The notes under the pieces are model-generated. The model was given only the letters and a program-made list of their open reading frames with translations, ran no database searches and had not been told where the DNA came from. A stretch of DNA of 64,000 bases from Gammaproteobacteria bacterium (GTDB lineage: Bacteria; Pseudomonadota; Gammaproteobacteria; Pseudomonadales; Pseudohongiellaceae), in the NCBI GenBank assembly GCA_028818225.1, contig JAPPOG010000051.1:1-64000 (forward strand), written 5' to 3'. Made by a program: the position numbers and the translations under genes. This document shows positions 27,096-35,733 of the stretch, piece by piece. Position 1 is the stretch's first letter. Every line of letters begins with the position of its first letter.

Positions 27096-27580
27096 ATGGC
27101 GAAGAAATCTTTGGTCTGCAGCGTAGACAATAATCTGGAACAGACAACAGTTACCACGAAACTGCTGGCAGATGAAGGATTCGCTACAGAGACCTGCTAA
27201 ACCAGCGAACCATTCCTGCTATGGAATATTATTTTAAGGAAATCCTGCGTTCTTCTGGATAAGCGTTGGCCTGCGGCATGTCAGGCCTGCTGAGCAAGCT
27301 TAGCGATCCCGCCGGGATGCGCTTATCCATCGTATTTAGGTGCAGCGAAATTGAATTTCGGCATGTGGTAAAGGCCATGAAATCTGCTGCGCATGCAGGA
27401 CAAACTCAGGATCTGGCCGGCGTAAAGTATCCAATGACATTAACAATTGATAATGATCGATCCTTGCAAGTTTGATCCGAGCCAAGCGAGAAGACCAACA
27501 ATACTGCTATGAGCTTATTGGAAAAAGTAATTGCAGGGGTTCTCTCGTTTAGCTGCAGGAATTTAACTCGAGGCTAAAAC
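27096..27580 (+). pseudogene. Degenerate FixJ-family response regulator
   Basis: Pieces of a NarL/FixJ-type response regulator occur in order but in broken frames. From ATG 27096 the first frame gives K-S-L-V-C-S-V-D-N-N-L-E-Q-T (receiver start, with D-D replaced by D-N) and L-A-D-E-G-F-A-T-E-T, then TAA at 27198. After it, V-L-L-D-K-R-W-P is the phosphorylation-site strand, and a one-base shift near 27265 is needed to continue with G-M-S-G-L, then H-V-V-K-A-M-K-S-A-A (the M-A-V-x-A-M-K-A-G-A part). After a TGA at 27473 the E-K-V-I-A-G-V-L segment resembles the E-V-x-x-x-V-x-A-G-x-L that begins the LuxR-type helix-turn-helix. Order and spacing match FixJ proteins, so this is a dead regulator. 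Confidence 0.6.
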
Positions 27581-27616
27581 AGCAATTTATTGGAAAACGC
27601 AATGCCAGCCATTGAT

Positions 27617-28360
27617 TTAGCCAGGTTTTTTCCGGTAGCGATCCACGAACCGTTGCAGAATAGATTGTGCCTCTGGCGTGTGTTCATCTGCTACAGCTTT
27701 AATCAAATCCTGCGCTGATTCTGGCGGAAAATAGCCATAATCCTTGTACACATGTATACGCACGATAAATCCTTCAGCATCTCCTTCTGGATGAAACTGT
27801 GTTGCGTAAATATTGTTCTTGAGGCGAAACATCTGCACCGGGCATGAATCGTTAGAGGCCAGCAACTCGCAACCTGGCGGTGTTTCATCGCAGGCTTCCT
27901 TATGCCCCAACAACACACGAATTGTCTCTGGAAATCCGGATAATAATGGATCAGATTTCCCAGCCTCGGTTAACTTAATGTTTGTCGCCCCAACCGGTTC
28001 GCCATACCTTGTCGAAATAGAAGAACCACAATAGCTACCAAGCAAACCATTTCCAGAGCAACAACCAAGAAATGGAAAATCAATCTGCACCAACTCATCA
28101 AACAATCGATTAAAATCTGCTTCTACTTTCTGTTGGATCGCTGATTTCTCTTGCGCAGGCGTGCTTACATTAAAAGGACTGCCACCGACGATTATTCCGG
28201 AGTAATCTTCCAGCTTAATTGGCGGCAATCCATTTTTTTCCGCCCTAACTCTGACTACCTCATCGTCTCCAAGACCACCATAATACTTAATCGACGCAAA
28301 TTCGTTGTCTGCCGTTTCATCCTCAGGACGTAACTGAATTATAAGAAATGGTTTTGTCAC
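27617..28360 (-). CDS. Class I glutamine amidotransferase-like protein
   Basis: A 247-residue cytoplasmic protein with the GuaA-type GATase fold. The nucleophile elbow is F-P-F-L-G-C-C-S-G-N-G-L-L-G, with Cys near residue 107, and the His-Glu pair is in F-H-P-E-G-D near 190. The catalytic triad is therefore complete. It has no synthetase domain, so the ammonia acceptor would be another protein or it acts as a free amidase on gamma-glutamyl compounds, as in PuuD- or YbiP-like proteins; the sequence does not decide. Start is GTG 28360 (M-T-K-P-F-L-I-I-Q-L). It lies in the minus-strand block between two PQQ dehydrogenase genes, with a terminator just upstream, so it is transcribed on its own. 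Confidence 0.85.
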   Translation of the reverse strand: MTKPFLIIQLRPEDETADNEFASIKYYGGLGDDEVVRVRAEKNGLPPIKLEDYSGIIVGGSPFNVSTPAQEKSAIQQKVEADFNRLFDELVQIDFPFLGCCSGNGLLGSYCGSSISTRYGEPVGATNIKLTEAGKSDPLLSGFPETIRVLLGHKEACDETPPGCELLASNDSCPVQMFRLKNNIYATQFHPEGDAEGFIVRIHVYKDYGYFPPESAQDLIKAVADEHTPEAQSILQRFVDRYRKKPG

Positions 28361-28441
28361 AACGATACAATTTTCCTGATAGCTCTGGATATAACTGGTT
28401 TGCTGTTTACAAATCTCAAAACTAAAAAAATAGTTGGCAAT

Positions 28442-28473
28442 AAAAAAGGGCCCAGTTTATCGGACCCTTCTTT
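28442..28473 (-). terminator. Rho-independent terminator after the second PQQ dehydrogenase gene
   Basis: On the minus strand, GAAGGGTCC, an 8-base loop, GGGCCCTTTTTT. The stem has AAGGG/CCCTT and CC/GG with one mismatch, followed by a U-run. It lies 16 bases after the stop at 28489. Confidence 0.75.
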
Positions 28474-28488
28474 AATAAAACCAGCAGC

Positions 28489-30630
28489 TTAATCCGGTAA
28501 ACGATACGCAACTATCGCTCCTGGATAATCTACCCGCGAACTGCCAATCTGCACAACTATATATTGCTTGTCGCGATGCATATAAGTCATCATGCCATAT
28601 TGCGCTGGTGCGGGCAGTGGGACTGAGCCCACAACTTCTCCCGTTAACTTATCTCTGGCATTTAGGGTAAGAGGTGCATCTGGCTCTATTTGCGCCATTC
28701 CTTCACTCAACGCTCGAGCTTGTACTAACAAATCACCTGCCACCATCTGTATTGACCAACCCGCGCCGCCAGTATTTGGCACGTCAATGTTTTGTAGGAG
28801 CGGATGATTTTCATATTCAGCTGGTGTTTGGCCTACCGGCAAAGACCAGACCTTGTCCCCTGAATTCATCTGGTAGGCGGTAAGCTGATTATTCATGCGC
28901 TTATAAATAGGCAATCCATCGATGGTGGGCAATCCTCCGCCACCTCCAGGCAACCAATCGACAACCGTGGTTCCTGTAGTAGGCGTGCTGTTTGGCGTAG
29001 CGCCACCTTCACCTGGTTCTGGGTAGTTTGGATTATCCCGATCGACGCCATTTGTGGGACGCATAAATCCCGGCGCAAAACAATTACGGCGATGGGAATT
29101 AAACATCAGACCCATTGTCGGATCTGCAGTCGGTGGATGAGAAATTATATTCCCCCCTCCCAGGCAGCCGACATTATTTATAAATTCGCCCTCATAGGTA
29201 TTTGGAAGTGCGGGGACATACAGACCACCCACCCGATAGCCATTTAAAATAGTTGCAGCCTGCTCGCGCAACTCCGGCGTGAAGTCAATTAAGAAATCTT
29301 CGGTAATACCATCGGTAATAATTGGATCCACCGGTTCTGGCCAGGTCGGATAAGGCTGGGTAGCAGAAGTATAGTTTCCAGGCACTTCAGTCTGAATCAC
29401 GGCACGATCTTCAATTGGCCATATTGGCTCACCAGTTTCGCGGTTAAAAGCAAACACCAGGCCTTGTTTGGTATTTTGGACAGCGGCAGGGATCTGCTGA
29501 CCATCCACTGTTAAGTCCATGAGAATGGGCGGCGTTGGCAAATCATAGTTCCATTGGTCACTGCGATGGATTTGAAAATGCCAGCGTCTTTCGCCAGTTT
29601 GCACGTCCAGTGCCAGCAAGCTGCCACCGAAGAGATTATCTCCAGGCCGATGCCCTGCATAGGATTGCACAGTGGACGCGTTGGTAACCAGATAGACCAG
29701 GCCTAATTCCGGGTCAGCCGAGGCTGGAGCCCAGGTCGACATGTCTCCGGAAAATCGCCAGGCATCGTTGTGCCAGGTTTCATGACCAACTTCACCGGGT
29801 CTTGGAATCACATGGAATTTCCACAGTCTTTCACCGGTTTCCATATCGAAACCCATGATGTCGCCGGGAACATTCTCGATTCGGGTCTGGCCGTAACTGG
29901 GCTGATGCCCGACTAAAACAATCAGCACTCCATTAACAACAATAGGTGGTGCCGAAGCAGTTACCATTCCCAGTTCACGGGGAATTCCATAATCTGCATC
30001 GTACTCGCCCCCGCCAACAACATAATCTTGCCAGGGTCCCCAGTCATCAACTAGATAAGGAACTAAATCGATTACACCGGTTTCAGGATAACCACCTACC
30101 GGAAACGCGTCACCCCAGTTCTCCAAAGGCCTGCCGGTTTTGGCATCTAAAGCCCAGAGGAAAAATCCTGGCGTGGTGATGTATATGACACCCCGCCCAT
30201 CGATTTCCCCGTAGGTCACGCCTTTACCGTAGGCCTGCCGCGGCGACCTTTGATGACGAATGGTTTCCGGTTCTCTGAAGGTCCACAGAGTCTCACCGGT
30301 TGCCGGGTCAATAGCGACTACCTGGCGTCTGGGTGTTGCGACGGTGTACAGAATTCCATCGACATATATTGGTGTTGAACGAGAAAAATAATCGGGATTG
30401 GGGCCAAAATTATCCGTCCGCCAAATCCACGCTTGCTCGAGCTCACCAAAGTTATCCCGATTTATCTGATCGAGTGGCGAGTACTTGGCGTGACCAATTG
30501 TTCCGCCTATGTATCGCCATTCTCCATTTTCCGTTCCCTGCGTGACTTGCGCCTGCAATGAACTGCAAAGAACGAGAGCAATACCACCTATTCCTGCCCT
30601 AATAACCGATAGACAATGTTTTAAATTCAT
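28489..30630 (-). CDS. Periplasmic PQQ-dependent dehydrogenase, long form (second of three)
   Basis: A 713-residue quinoprotein. Signal peptide (C-L-S-V-I-R-A-G-I-G-G-I-A-L-V-L-C-S-S-L-Q-A, about 5-25) then [24 protein letters not shown], the typical propeller start. W-motifs recur: V-A-I-D-P-A-T-G-E-T-L-W-T-F, F-D-M-E-T-G-E-R-L-W, L-A-L-D-V-Q-T-G-E-R-R-W. It resembles membrane quinoprotein glucose/alcohol dehydrogenases rather than the methanol type, and is more than 100 residues longer than the other two in the window because of insertions around 430-560. Start: the second of two close ATGs (30630) keeps GAGGA at normal distance; the first is at 30636. It follows the alpha/beta hydrolase by 40 bases, suggesting one transcript. 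Confidence 0.9.
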   Translation of the reverse strand: MNLKHCLSVIRAGIGGIALVLCSSLQAQVTQGTENGEWRYIGGTIGHAKYSPLDQINRDNFGELEQAWIWRTDNFGPNPDYFSRSTPIYVDGILYTVATPRRQVVAIDPATGETLWTFREPETIRHQRSPRQAYGKGVTYGEIDGRGVIYITTPGFFLWALDAKTGRPLENWGDAFPVGGYPETGVIDLVPYLVDDWGPWQDYVVGGGEYDADYGIPRELGMVTASAPPIVVNGVLIVLVGHQPSYGQTRIENVPGDIMGFDMETGERLWKFHVIPRPGEVGHETWHNDAWRFSGDMSTWAPASADPELGLVYLVTNASTVQSYAGHRPGDNLFGGSLLALDVQTGERRWHFQIHRSDQWNYDLPTPPILMDLTVDGQQIPAAVQNTKQGLVFAFNRETGEPIWPIEDRAVIQTEVPGNYTSATQPYPTWPEPVDPIITDGITEDFLIDFTPELREQAATILNGYRVGGLYVPALPNTYEGEFINNVGCLGGGNIISHPPTADPTMGLMFNSHRRNCFAPGFMRPTNGVDRDNPNYPEPGEGGATPNSTPTTGTTVVDWLPGGGGGLPTIDGLPIYKRMNNQLTAYQMNSGDKVWSLPVGQTPAEYENHPLLQNIDVPNTGGAGWSIQMVAGDLLVQARALSEGMAQIEPDAPLTLNARDKLTGEVVGSVPLPAPAQYGMMTYMHRDKQYIVVQIGSSRVDYPGAIVAYRLPD

Positions 30631-30670
30631 TTGCATCTTCCTCTTTAGAGGTACTCTTAATTTTACTTAA

Positions 30671-31702
30671 CTATTCCCAGTCGCTCGCTGGCTGATCCGG
30701 GTCTGAAGTCAGGAAGCGAATCAGGTCTGCATGAAATTGATCAGGAATTTCAATCTGTGGCGCGTGACCGATTCCTGGATAAAGCAATATCGCTGAATTC
30801 TGTAATTGATCTGCTACGTTATGGGCGAGAGTTGGGAAATCTGCTACCAGGCCATCTTCTTCTCCACCGATCACCAAGGCCTTGGTATCTACGTGCTGCC
30901 AGTCATAGACAACAGGATCATTGTAGAGCATGCCACCTTGTAGTCTTCTTACCATTGTTAAACGAGGCCATTCACTGCTAAGAGTCTGGCCATACTGGCG
31001 CCGCACAAATTCCAAATGTGCTGGTGGCCAGTCCTGGGGAAAATAGATTTGATGTCCGCGCAATATCCCGCGATACGTTGGTGGTGACAACTCTGCTCCG
31101 AATGGATCATTCCAGGGTCGACTCTGCCGCTGATCGGTCAATCCAATCTGGTTTACCATGACCACATGGGAAGTAATGTCTGGATAGAGCATCGCAAACC
31201 TGCTTACTACCATGCCTCCCATGGAATGACCCACTATGGCGACTTCATCGATTCCCAATTCATCCAGTAGCAACTTCATGTTCGCTGCAACAAAGTTGAA
31301 GTTATAAGGAATAATCGGCTTGGATGATTTGCCATAGCCAACCCGATCAACCGCAATTACTCGAAAGCCTTCAGCTGCCAATGCTCTGAGAGTTGGTGTG
31401 TAGGCCTCAGAGTAAAAATTCATGCCATGCTGCCAGAATACTGTCTGGCCGTTAGCAGGGCCGCTTGGCGGAATATCCATATAGGCCATGTTCATGTCCT
31501 GCTCGAAACGCCGCAACTTGAGAAACTGCACAGGATAGGGGTAGTCAATTTCCTCAAAATTTGCCGAAACTGGACCCCAATCCGCTGGGGGTTCCGTGGG
31601 CGGCACCGCAGGCCAGGACTCTGCTGCTAGCGCATAAGGACCAAGAATTAAAAAAGTAACCGCGCCAAGAGCTGCAAAAGACTGCTTAAGAATAGCTTTC
31701 AT
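30671..31702 (-). CDS. Exported alpha/beta hydrolase
   Basis: A 343-residue protein with a signal peptide (hydrophobic 8-26, cleavage near A-L-A-A-E). The alpha/beta-hydrolase core shows V-F-W-Q-H-G-M-N-F (oxyanion region) near 90, V-D-R-V-G-Y-G-K-S-S, the nucleophile elbow G-H-S-M-G-G (Ser near 160), and G-H-A-P-Q-I-E with the catalytic His near 317. Acid residue probably Asp in G-G-E-E-D-G-L. The fold covers esterases, lactonases and haloalkane dehalogenases, so the substrate cannot be set. It precedes the long PQQ dehydrogenase on the same strand, so it may release an alcohol that the dehydrogenase oxidises (inference). Confidence 0.88.
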   Translation of the reverse strand: MKAILKQSFAALGAVTFLILGPYALAAESWPAVPPTEPPADWGPVSANFEEIDYPYPVQFLKLRRFEQDMNMAYMDIPPSGPANGQTVFWQHGMNFYSEAYTPTLRALAAEGFRVIAVDRVGYGKSSKPIIPYNFNFVAANMKLLLDELGIDEVAIVGHSMGGMVVSRFAMLYPDITSHVVMVNQIGLTDQRQSRPWNDPFGAELSPPTYRGILRGHQIYFPQDWPPAHLEFVRRQYGQTLSSEWPRLTMVRRLQGGMLYNDPVVYDWQHVDTKALVIGGEEDGLVADFPTLAHNVADQLQNSAILLYPGIGHAPQIEIPDQFHADLIRFLTSDPDQPASDWE

Positions 31703-31913
31703 AGTAAGTAAGCCTTTGTTTTTATTAATTAATTAGTTGTTATTAGTAGAATTCGGTTGAACAGTGTATTACACAATGCTTGGAAGCAAAAATAAATCCA
31801 AACCCGACGAAGCGAATCCACTGTGCATTGATACTTTTTTGACGATACTTTGATAAACTGCAAGCCATTCGGACAATTCAATTTCAGGCTTTTTCACTTA
31901 CAGGTGGGTCTTC

Positions 31914-32912
31914 ATGAAAACAATAATTCGAGTTTGTGGCATTTGCCTAGGTTCATTGGTGGCAATATCTTCACTGCAGGCACAGGTTGATAGCAATTAC
32001 GAGATTCCCCGAACTATTGATGGCCACCCAGACCTGCAAGGTGTTTGGGAAAACAACACAATTACTCCGGTTGAAAGACCCGATGTATTTGGAGACAAAG
32101 AGTTTCTTACCGACGAAGACTTGGACTTTCTCCGCGCTGGGTTAAACTCGATCGAGACTGCTGGTGATGACGCGCTTTTTGGTGAAGGTGTAATTCAGGC
32201 AATATTCGAAGGAGAAATTAATTCCTATGACCCAAGCACCGGAAATTATGATTCTCAATGGATGGCGCCGCGCACGATCCATCGTCGAACTTCGCAGATT
32301 ATCGATCCACCGACGGGCAAGTACCCACCACGTACTGAAGAAGCGATCGCTGCAGCTCGAGATTTAAGAGAGCATCGACGACTGCATCCTGCCGATTCCT
32401 GGACAGATCGACCACTGGGTGAAAGATGCCTGAGTTTCGGAGCACCGCGCTTGAGTTCGGGCTATAACAGCTATTGGCAAATCGTCCAATCGAAAGAAAC
32501 AGTCGCCATCATTCAGGAAATGGCACACGATGTCCGTATCGTTCCAATTGTTGCAAAACCACACCTAAATGAAAACGTAAAGCTCTGGCATGGTGACTCC
32601 AGAGGCTGGTGGGAAGGCGATACACTGGTTGTAGAAACCACTAATTATTCGGAAGCCAGTAGTACCAGCCCGCGAACCGTAGAAAAAGTAAATATAGAGC
32701 GCCTAACCCGAATCGGTGAAAACGCTTTACAGTATCAGTTTACTTCCAGTGACCCCGGCAGTTATACCGCATCATATACGCGTGAAATTATTTTTGACAA
32801 AACTCCAGACAAGATTTATGAATACGCTTGTCATGAAGGTAACTATGGTATGGAGTACATCCTTTCCGGGCATCGCGCTGAGGAAAGACTGGCGGCAGAA
32901 GCAAACGATTAG
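31914..32912 (+). CDS. Exported protein of the WxGDTLVVETTN family, paralogue 1
   Basis: A 332-residue protein with a signal peptide (cleavage near L-Q-A-Q). It begins with R-T-I-D-G-H-P-D-L-Q-G-V-W and has L-W-H-G-D-S-R-G-W-W-E-G-D-T-L-V-V, then E-T-T-N-Y, and an ending Y-E-Y-A-C-H-E-G-N-Y. Four genes of this window share this pattern (others at 47293, 52491 and 55161). This one is closest to the gene at 52491: both have N-N-T-I-T-P-V-E-R-P-D and S-Y-D-P-S-T-G-N-Y. Large families of such proteins occur in Acidobacteria and in marine gammaproteobacteria with no assigned function. The paired Cys and His in the final motif could bind metal or haem (inference). A perfect terminator follows 15 bases after the stop. 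Confidence 0.8.
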   Translation: MKTIIRVCGICLGSLVAISSLQAQVDSNYEIPRTIDGHPDLQGVWENNTITPVERPDVFGDKEFLTDEDLDFLRAGLNSIETAGDDALFGEGVIQAIFEGEINSYDPSTGNYDSQWMAPRTIHRRTSQIIDPPTGKYPPRTEEAIAAARDLREHRRLHPADSWTDRPLGERCLSFGAPRLSSGYNSYWQIVQSKETVAIIQEMAHDVRIVPIVAKPHLNENVKLWHGDSRGWWEGDTLVVETTNYSEASSTSPRTVEKVNIERLTRIGENALQYQFTSSDPGSYTASYTREIIFDKTPDKIYEYACHEGNYGMEYILSGHRAEERLAAEAND

Positions 32913-32926
32913 AATTAACGAGGCAG

Positions 32927-32954
32927 AAAAAAGGGTCGCTAGCGACCCTTTTTT
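32927..32954. terminator. Perfect bidirectional rho-independent terminator
   Basis: A 28-base perfect palindrome: six A, GGGTCGCT, AGCGACCC, six T. It serves the gene ending at 32912 and, read on the minus strand, the DUF305-LVIVD gene whose stop is at 32978. Confidence 0.95.
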
Positions 32955-32977
32955 ATTTTAGGTAATAAACAACCAGC

Positions 32978-35479
32978 CTATCTCAATTGTTCAGCTATAC
33001 CTTCAAGAGTTGAGGCTAATGAAAGATACCTGGCACGGCTACGGCCAGTACGATCAATACCTAAATCTTCCATTTCTTCTGCCAATTCAGCAAAATCATT
33101 TGCCAGACCCCTATTACTGGAATTGCTCCCTAATAATCTATCAGCCTGATCCAAAGCTGCATTGAGTTGGAGAACCAGCCCACTATCAATAACATTGCTT
33201 CGCTGAAGCTGATCCATATAGGCTCTTGCAACTACAGGCACATCTGGCCATGTTACCCGCTCCTGGGTCTGCGCATTGACCGTAAGGTCTGCATCTTTCA
33301 AGGAAGCCGCTGCAATTTCATTCGTCGTCATAAAATCACTAGGTTCTAGTGCAAATACATCCAGTCCACGGGCGATTTCAGTGCCATAGATATGTCCACC
33401 ATACCAGTAAGTAGACCAGTACCCGGCAGTGATCAACTCTTCTTCATCCAGGGGGCCACGATCGAAGAAAGCGATCTCCACGGGATTTGCAGAATCGGTG
33501 AAATCAACTACTGAAACGCCACCTTGATACCATGCTTGCACAAAGATATCCCGACCTGGCACTGGAATGAGCGAGCCATTGTGTGCCACGCAGTTTTCAG
33601 TATCCGTCTGTGGTGCTGACAGCTTGTAGTGAGAGCGAAATTCCAGCTGCCCGTCAACAATGTCATAGAAAGCATCTGCTCCCCATGTCACCGGATCCGA
33701 AGCGCGGCAGCGTGGTCTGCCGCCGCCGCCCCATTCATCGGTAAAGATCACCTTGGTGCCGTCATTATTAAAGGTTGCGGAGTGCCAGTAAGCAAAGCCG
33801 GGATCTACAACCTGATCGATTCTCTCAGGGTTTGCCGGATCAGAAATATCCAAAAGAATGCCGTTTCCAGAACAAGCTCCGGCTGCTAATCCGATTTCAG
33901 GAAAGGTTGTGATGTCATGGCACTGATTGGTTTCGCTGGTACGCTGAGTATCAGGGCCATGATCCCCACCTTCCCAAAGACCGGCAAGCACACCAGTATC
34001 CGGGTCAGAAAATATAAATGGGCGATTGACGATGCGCGCATCCTGTGGTCTGTCCATTGGAATTTCGATGACTTCAATTCTAAACAAAGCGGATTCTGGA
34101 TTTTCAAAAGGTGAATCATCAGAACATCCAGCCAACTCCTCATCGTCCCGCACACCCGAAGTGCCAGAAACGTAAACATAGGCAATATTATTGTCATCGG
34201 GTTGACTAACCACTGTATGAGTATGAGATCCACGACAGGTTTGTACGGCTCCTACCTGGATTGGCATAGTGAAGTCACTTACATCAAAAATTCGAATGCC
34301 ACGAACGCGCTCCTGGCTGTTTGGCTCAGGAACACCTTCCAGGCCACAATCCAGTCTTCCACGAGTTTCCTGCACTGACATAATCAGCAAATTACCCATC
34401 AGTGAAACATCGCCCTGGCCTCCGGGACAAACCACAGAACTAATATGCTGCGGCATTGCGGGATTGCTGATGTCATAAGTATTAAAGCCATGATAATTGC
34501 CCGCTACCAGATAATTACCACTGAACAACAGATCAGTATTAGAAAAACTCAATAGAGAAGGACGGGGATCGGCATTTTCATCTTCTTCCTCGTCTTCATC
34601 CGCAGGTGTTTCTGCCAAAGCGCTTGCCGCATCGGGTGAAGTGACTTCTTCGGCGTCTGAGTCTGCTTCGGCATCATCGGGATCTAATGTTTCTTCTGAC
34701 TCTCGTCGATTAGGCAGGCCCGAGGGATTATCTGGATCGAAAAAGCCATCTGGCTTGGGAAGTGATGCGACCAATTGCAGATTGAGTGATGCTTCGCCAG
34801 CATCACGAAACCCAGGTTCCAGATTCACTCGAGGATCGGGAGAAAAACCTGCCAACATTAAATCCATACGATCGATTTCAGCACTCTGGTCTGAAGTAAC
34901 ATCAGAAGTGAATGCATAAAGCACCGGATCTTGTGCCGCACCTCTCTGGTCCAGCAAGTTCTCAACCATTTCCAGCGCACCTTCATGATGCTCAATCATG
35001 AATTCAAGAAACAGACGATCGAATTCATCCCCTGCTGCCGCTTCCAGTTGCGCAAAATCTTCATCACTGAGCATACCCGGCATAAGGTCATAATCGTCAG
35101 CATGGTGAGCATCCATACCTGGGACGTCCAGACCACGATCACGCAACCAATCTAGCATCATGGAAATTTCATCTTCCTGGGAAAGTGAAATACGCTCAGC
35201 CAGCAATTCCATTGCCTCTCTGTTTGAACGGGAAGCAACCAAAGCTGACATCTCCATGGCCTGGGCATGGTGTGAAATCATTCCTTGCAGAAACATGACA
35301 TCACCAGCGGAGTACTGGATACTGGCCAAATCGGCAGCTTCCTCAGCTGTGATTATGCGACCGGGTTGACCAGGCGCGCCAGGCTGAATAATTGGCACTT
35401 GCGCAAGGCTTTGGCTTGTGGCGAACCCAGCAGCAACAACAAGTAATAAGGATGAAAATTTGGTGTAAACGGTTTTCAT
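32978..35479 (-). CDS. Exported DUF305-LVIVD fusion protein
   Basis: An 833-residue exported protein. After a signal peptide (cleavage near S-L-A-Q) a DUF305 domain occupies about residues 50-195: the paired H-H segments G-M-I-S-H-H-A-Q-A-M-E-M and F-M-I-E-H-H-E-G-A-L-E-M are the usual ferritin-like, copper/iron-binding marks of that family. A very acidic, low-complexity linker follows (about 255-300, D/E-rich). The remainder is a beta-propeller of LVIVD repeats (I-R-I-F-D-V-S-D, I-L-L-D-I-S-D-P-A-N-P, V-S-V-V-D-F-T-D-S-A-N-P). The C-terminal about 80 residues form a helical bundle. LVIVD proteins are surface or periplasmic with unknown ligands. Start ATG 35479 precedes the signal peptide directly. 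Confidence 0.85.
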   Translation of the reverse strand: MKTVYTKFSSLLLVVAAGFATSQSLAQVPIIQPGAPGQPGRIITAEEAADLASIQYSAGDVMFLQGMISHHAQAMEMSALVASRSNREAMELLAERISLSQEDEISMMLDWLRDRGLDVPGMDAHHADDYDLMPGMLSDEDFAQLEAAAGDEFDRLFLEFMIEHHEGALEMVENLLDQRGAAQDPVLYAFTSDVTSDQSAEIDRMDLMLAGFSPDPRVNLEPGFRDAGEASLNLQLVASLPKPDGFFDPDNPSGLPNRRESEETLDPDDAEADSDAEEVTSPDAASALAETPADEDEEEDENADPRPSLLSFSNTDLLFSGNYLVAGNYHGFNTYDISNPAMPQHISSVVCPGGQGDVSLMGNLLIMSVQETRGRLDCGLEGVPEPNSQERVRGIRIFDVSDFTMPIQVGAVQTCRGSHTHTVVSQPDDNNIAYVYVSGTSGVRDDEELAGCSDDSPFENPESALFRIEVIEIPMDRPQDARIVNRPFIFSDPDTGVLAGLWEGGDHGPDTQRTSETNQCHDITTFPEIGLAAGACSGNGILLDISDPANPERIDQVVDPGFAYWHSATFNNDGTKVIFTDEWGGGGRPRCRASDPVTWGADAFYDIVDGQLEFRSHYKLSAPQTDTENCVAHNGSLIPVPGRDIFVQAWYQGGVSVVDFTDSANPVEIAFFDRGPLDEEELITAGYWSTYWYGGHIYGTEIARGLDVFALEPSDFMTTNEIAAASLKDADLTVNAQTQERVTWPDVPVVARAYMDQLQRSNVIDSGLVLQLNAALDQADRLLGSNSSNRGLANDFAELAEEMEDLGIDRTGRSRARYLSLASTLEGIAEQLR

Positions 35480-35733
35480 AAATAATTCTCCAAGATGATA
35501 GCTTTACCCCAGCTGCCAGAATCCTGCATTTTACCCTCTGAATTCATTTTGTGGAGGATTAATAGCCATTCTTGGGTGATTGAGTTGGCCTCTGGGTCGA
35601 ATCATCTGCCTCTACCTGATTTACTTCTGTTTTCACTCTATTTAAATGCATAAAATGCTGTGCTGGACCCACTGCAGTGCCCGTAATACACTGTTTTTCC
35701 GATTGACAAAAATGCCCAATAATCGAGAAAAAG

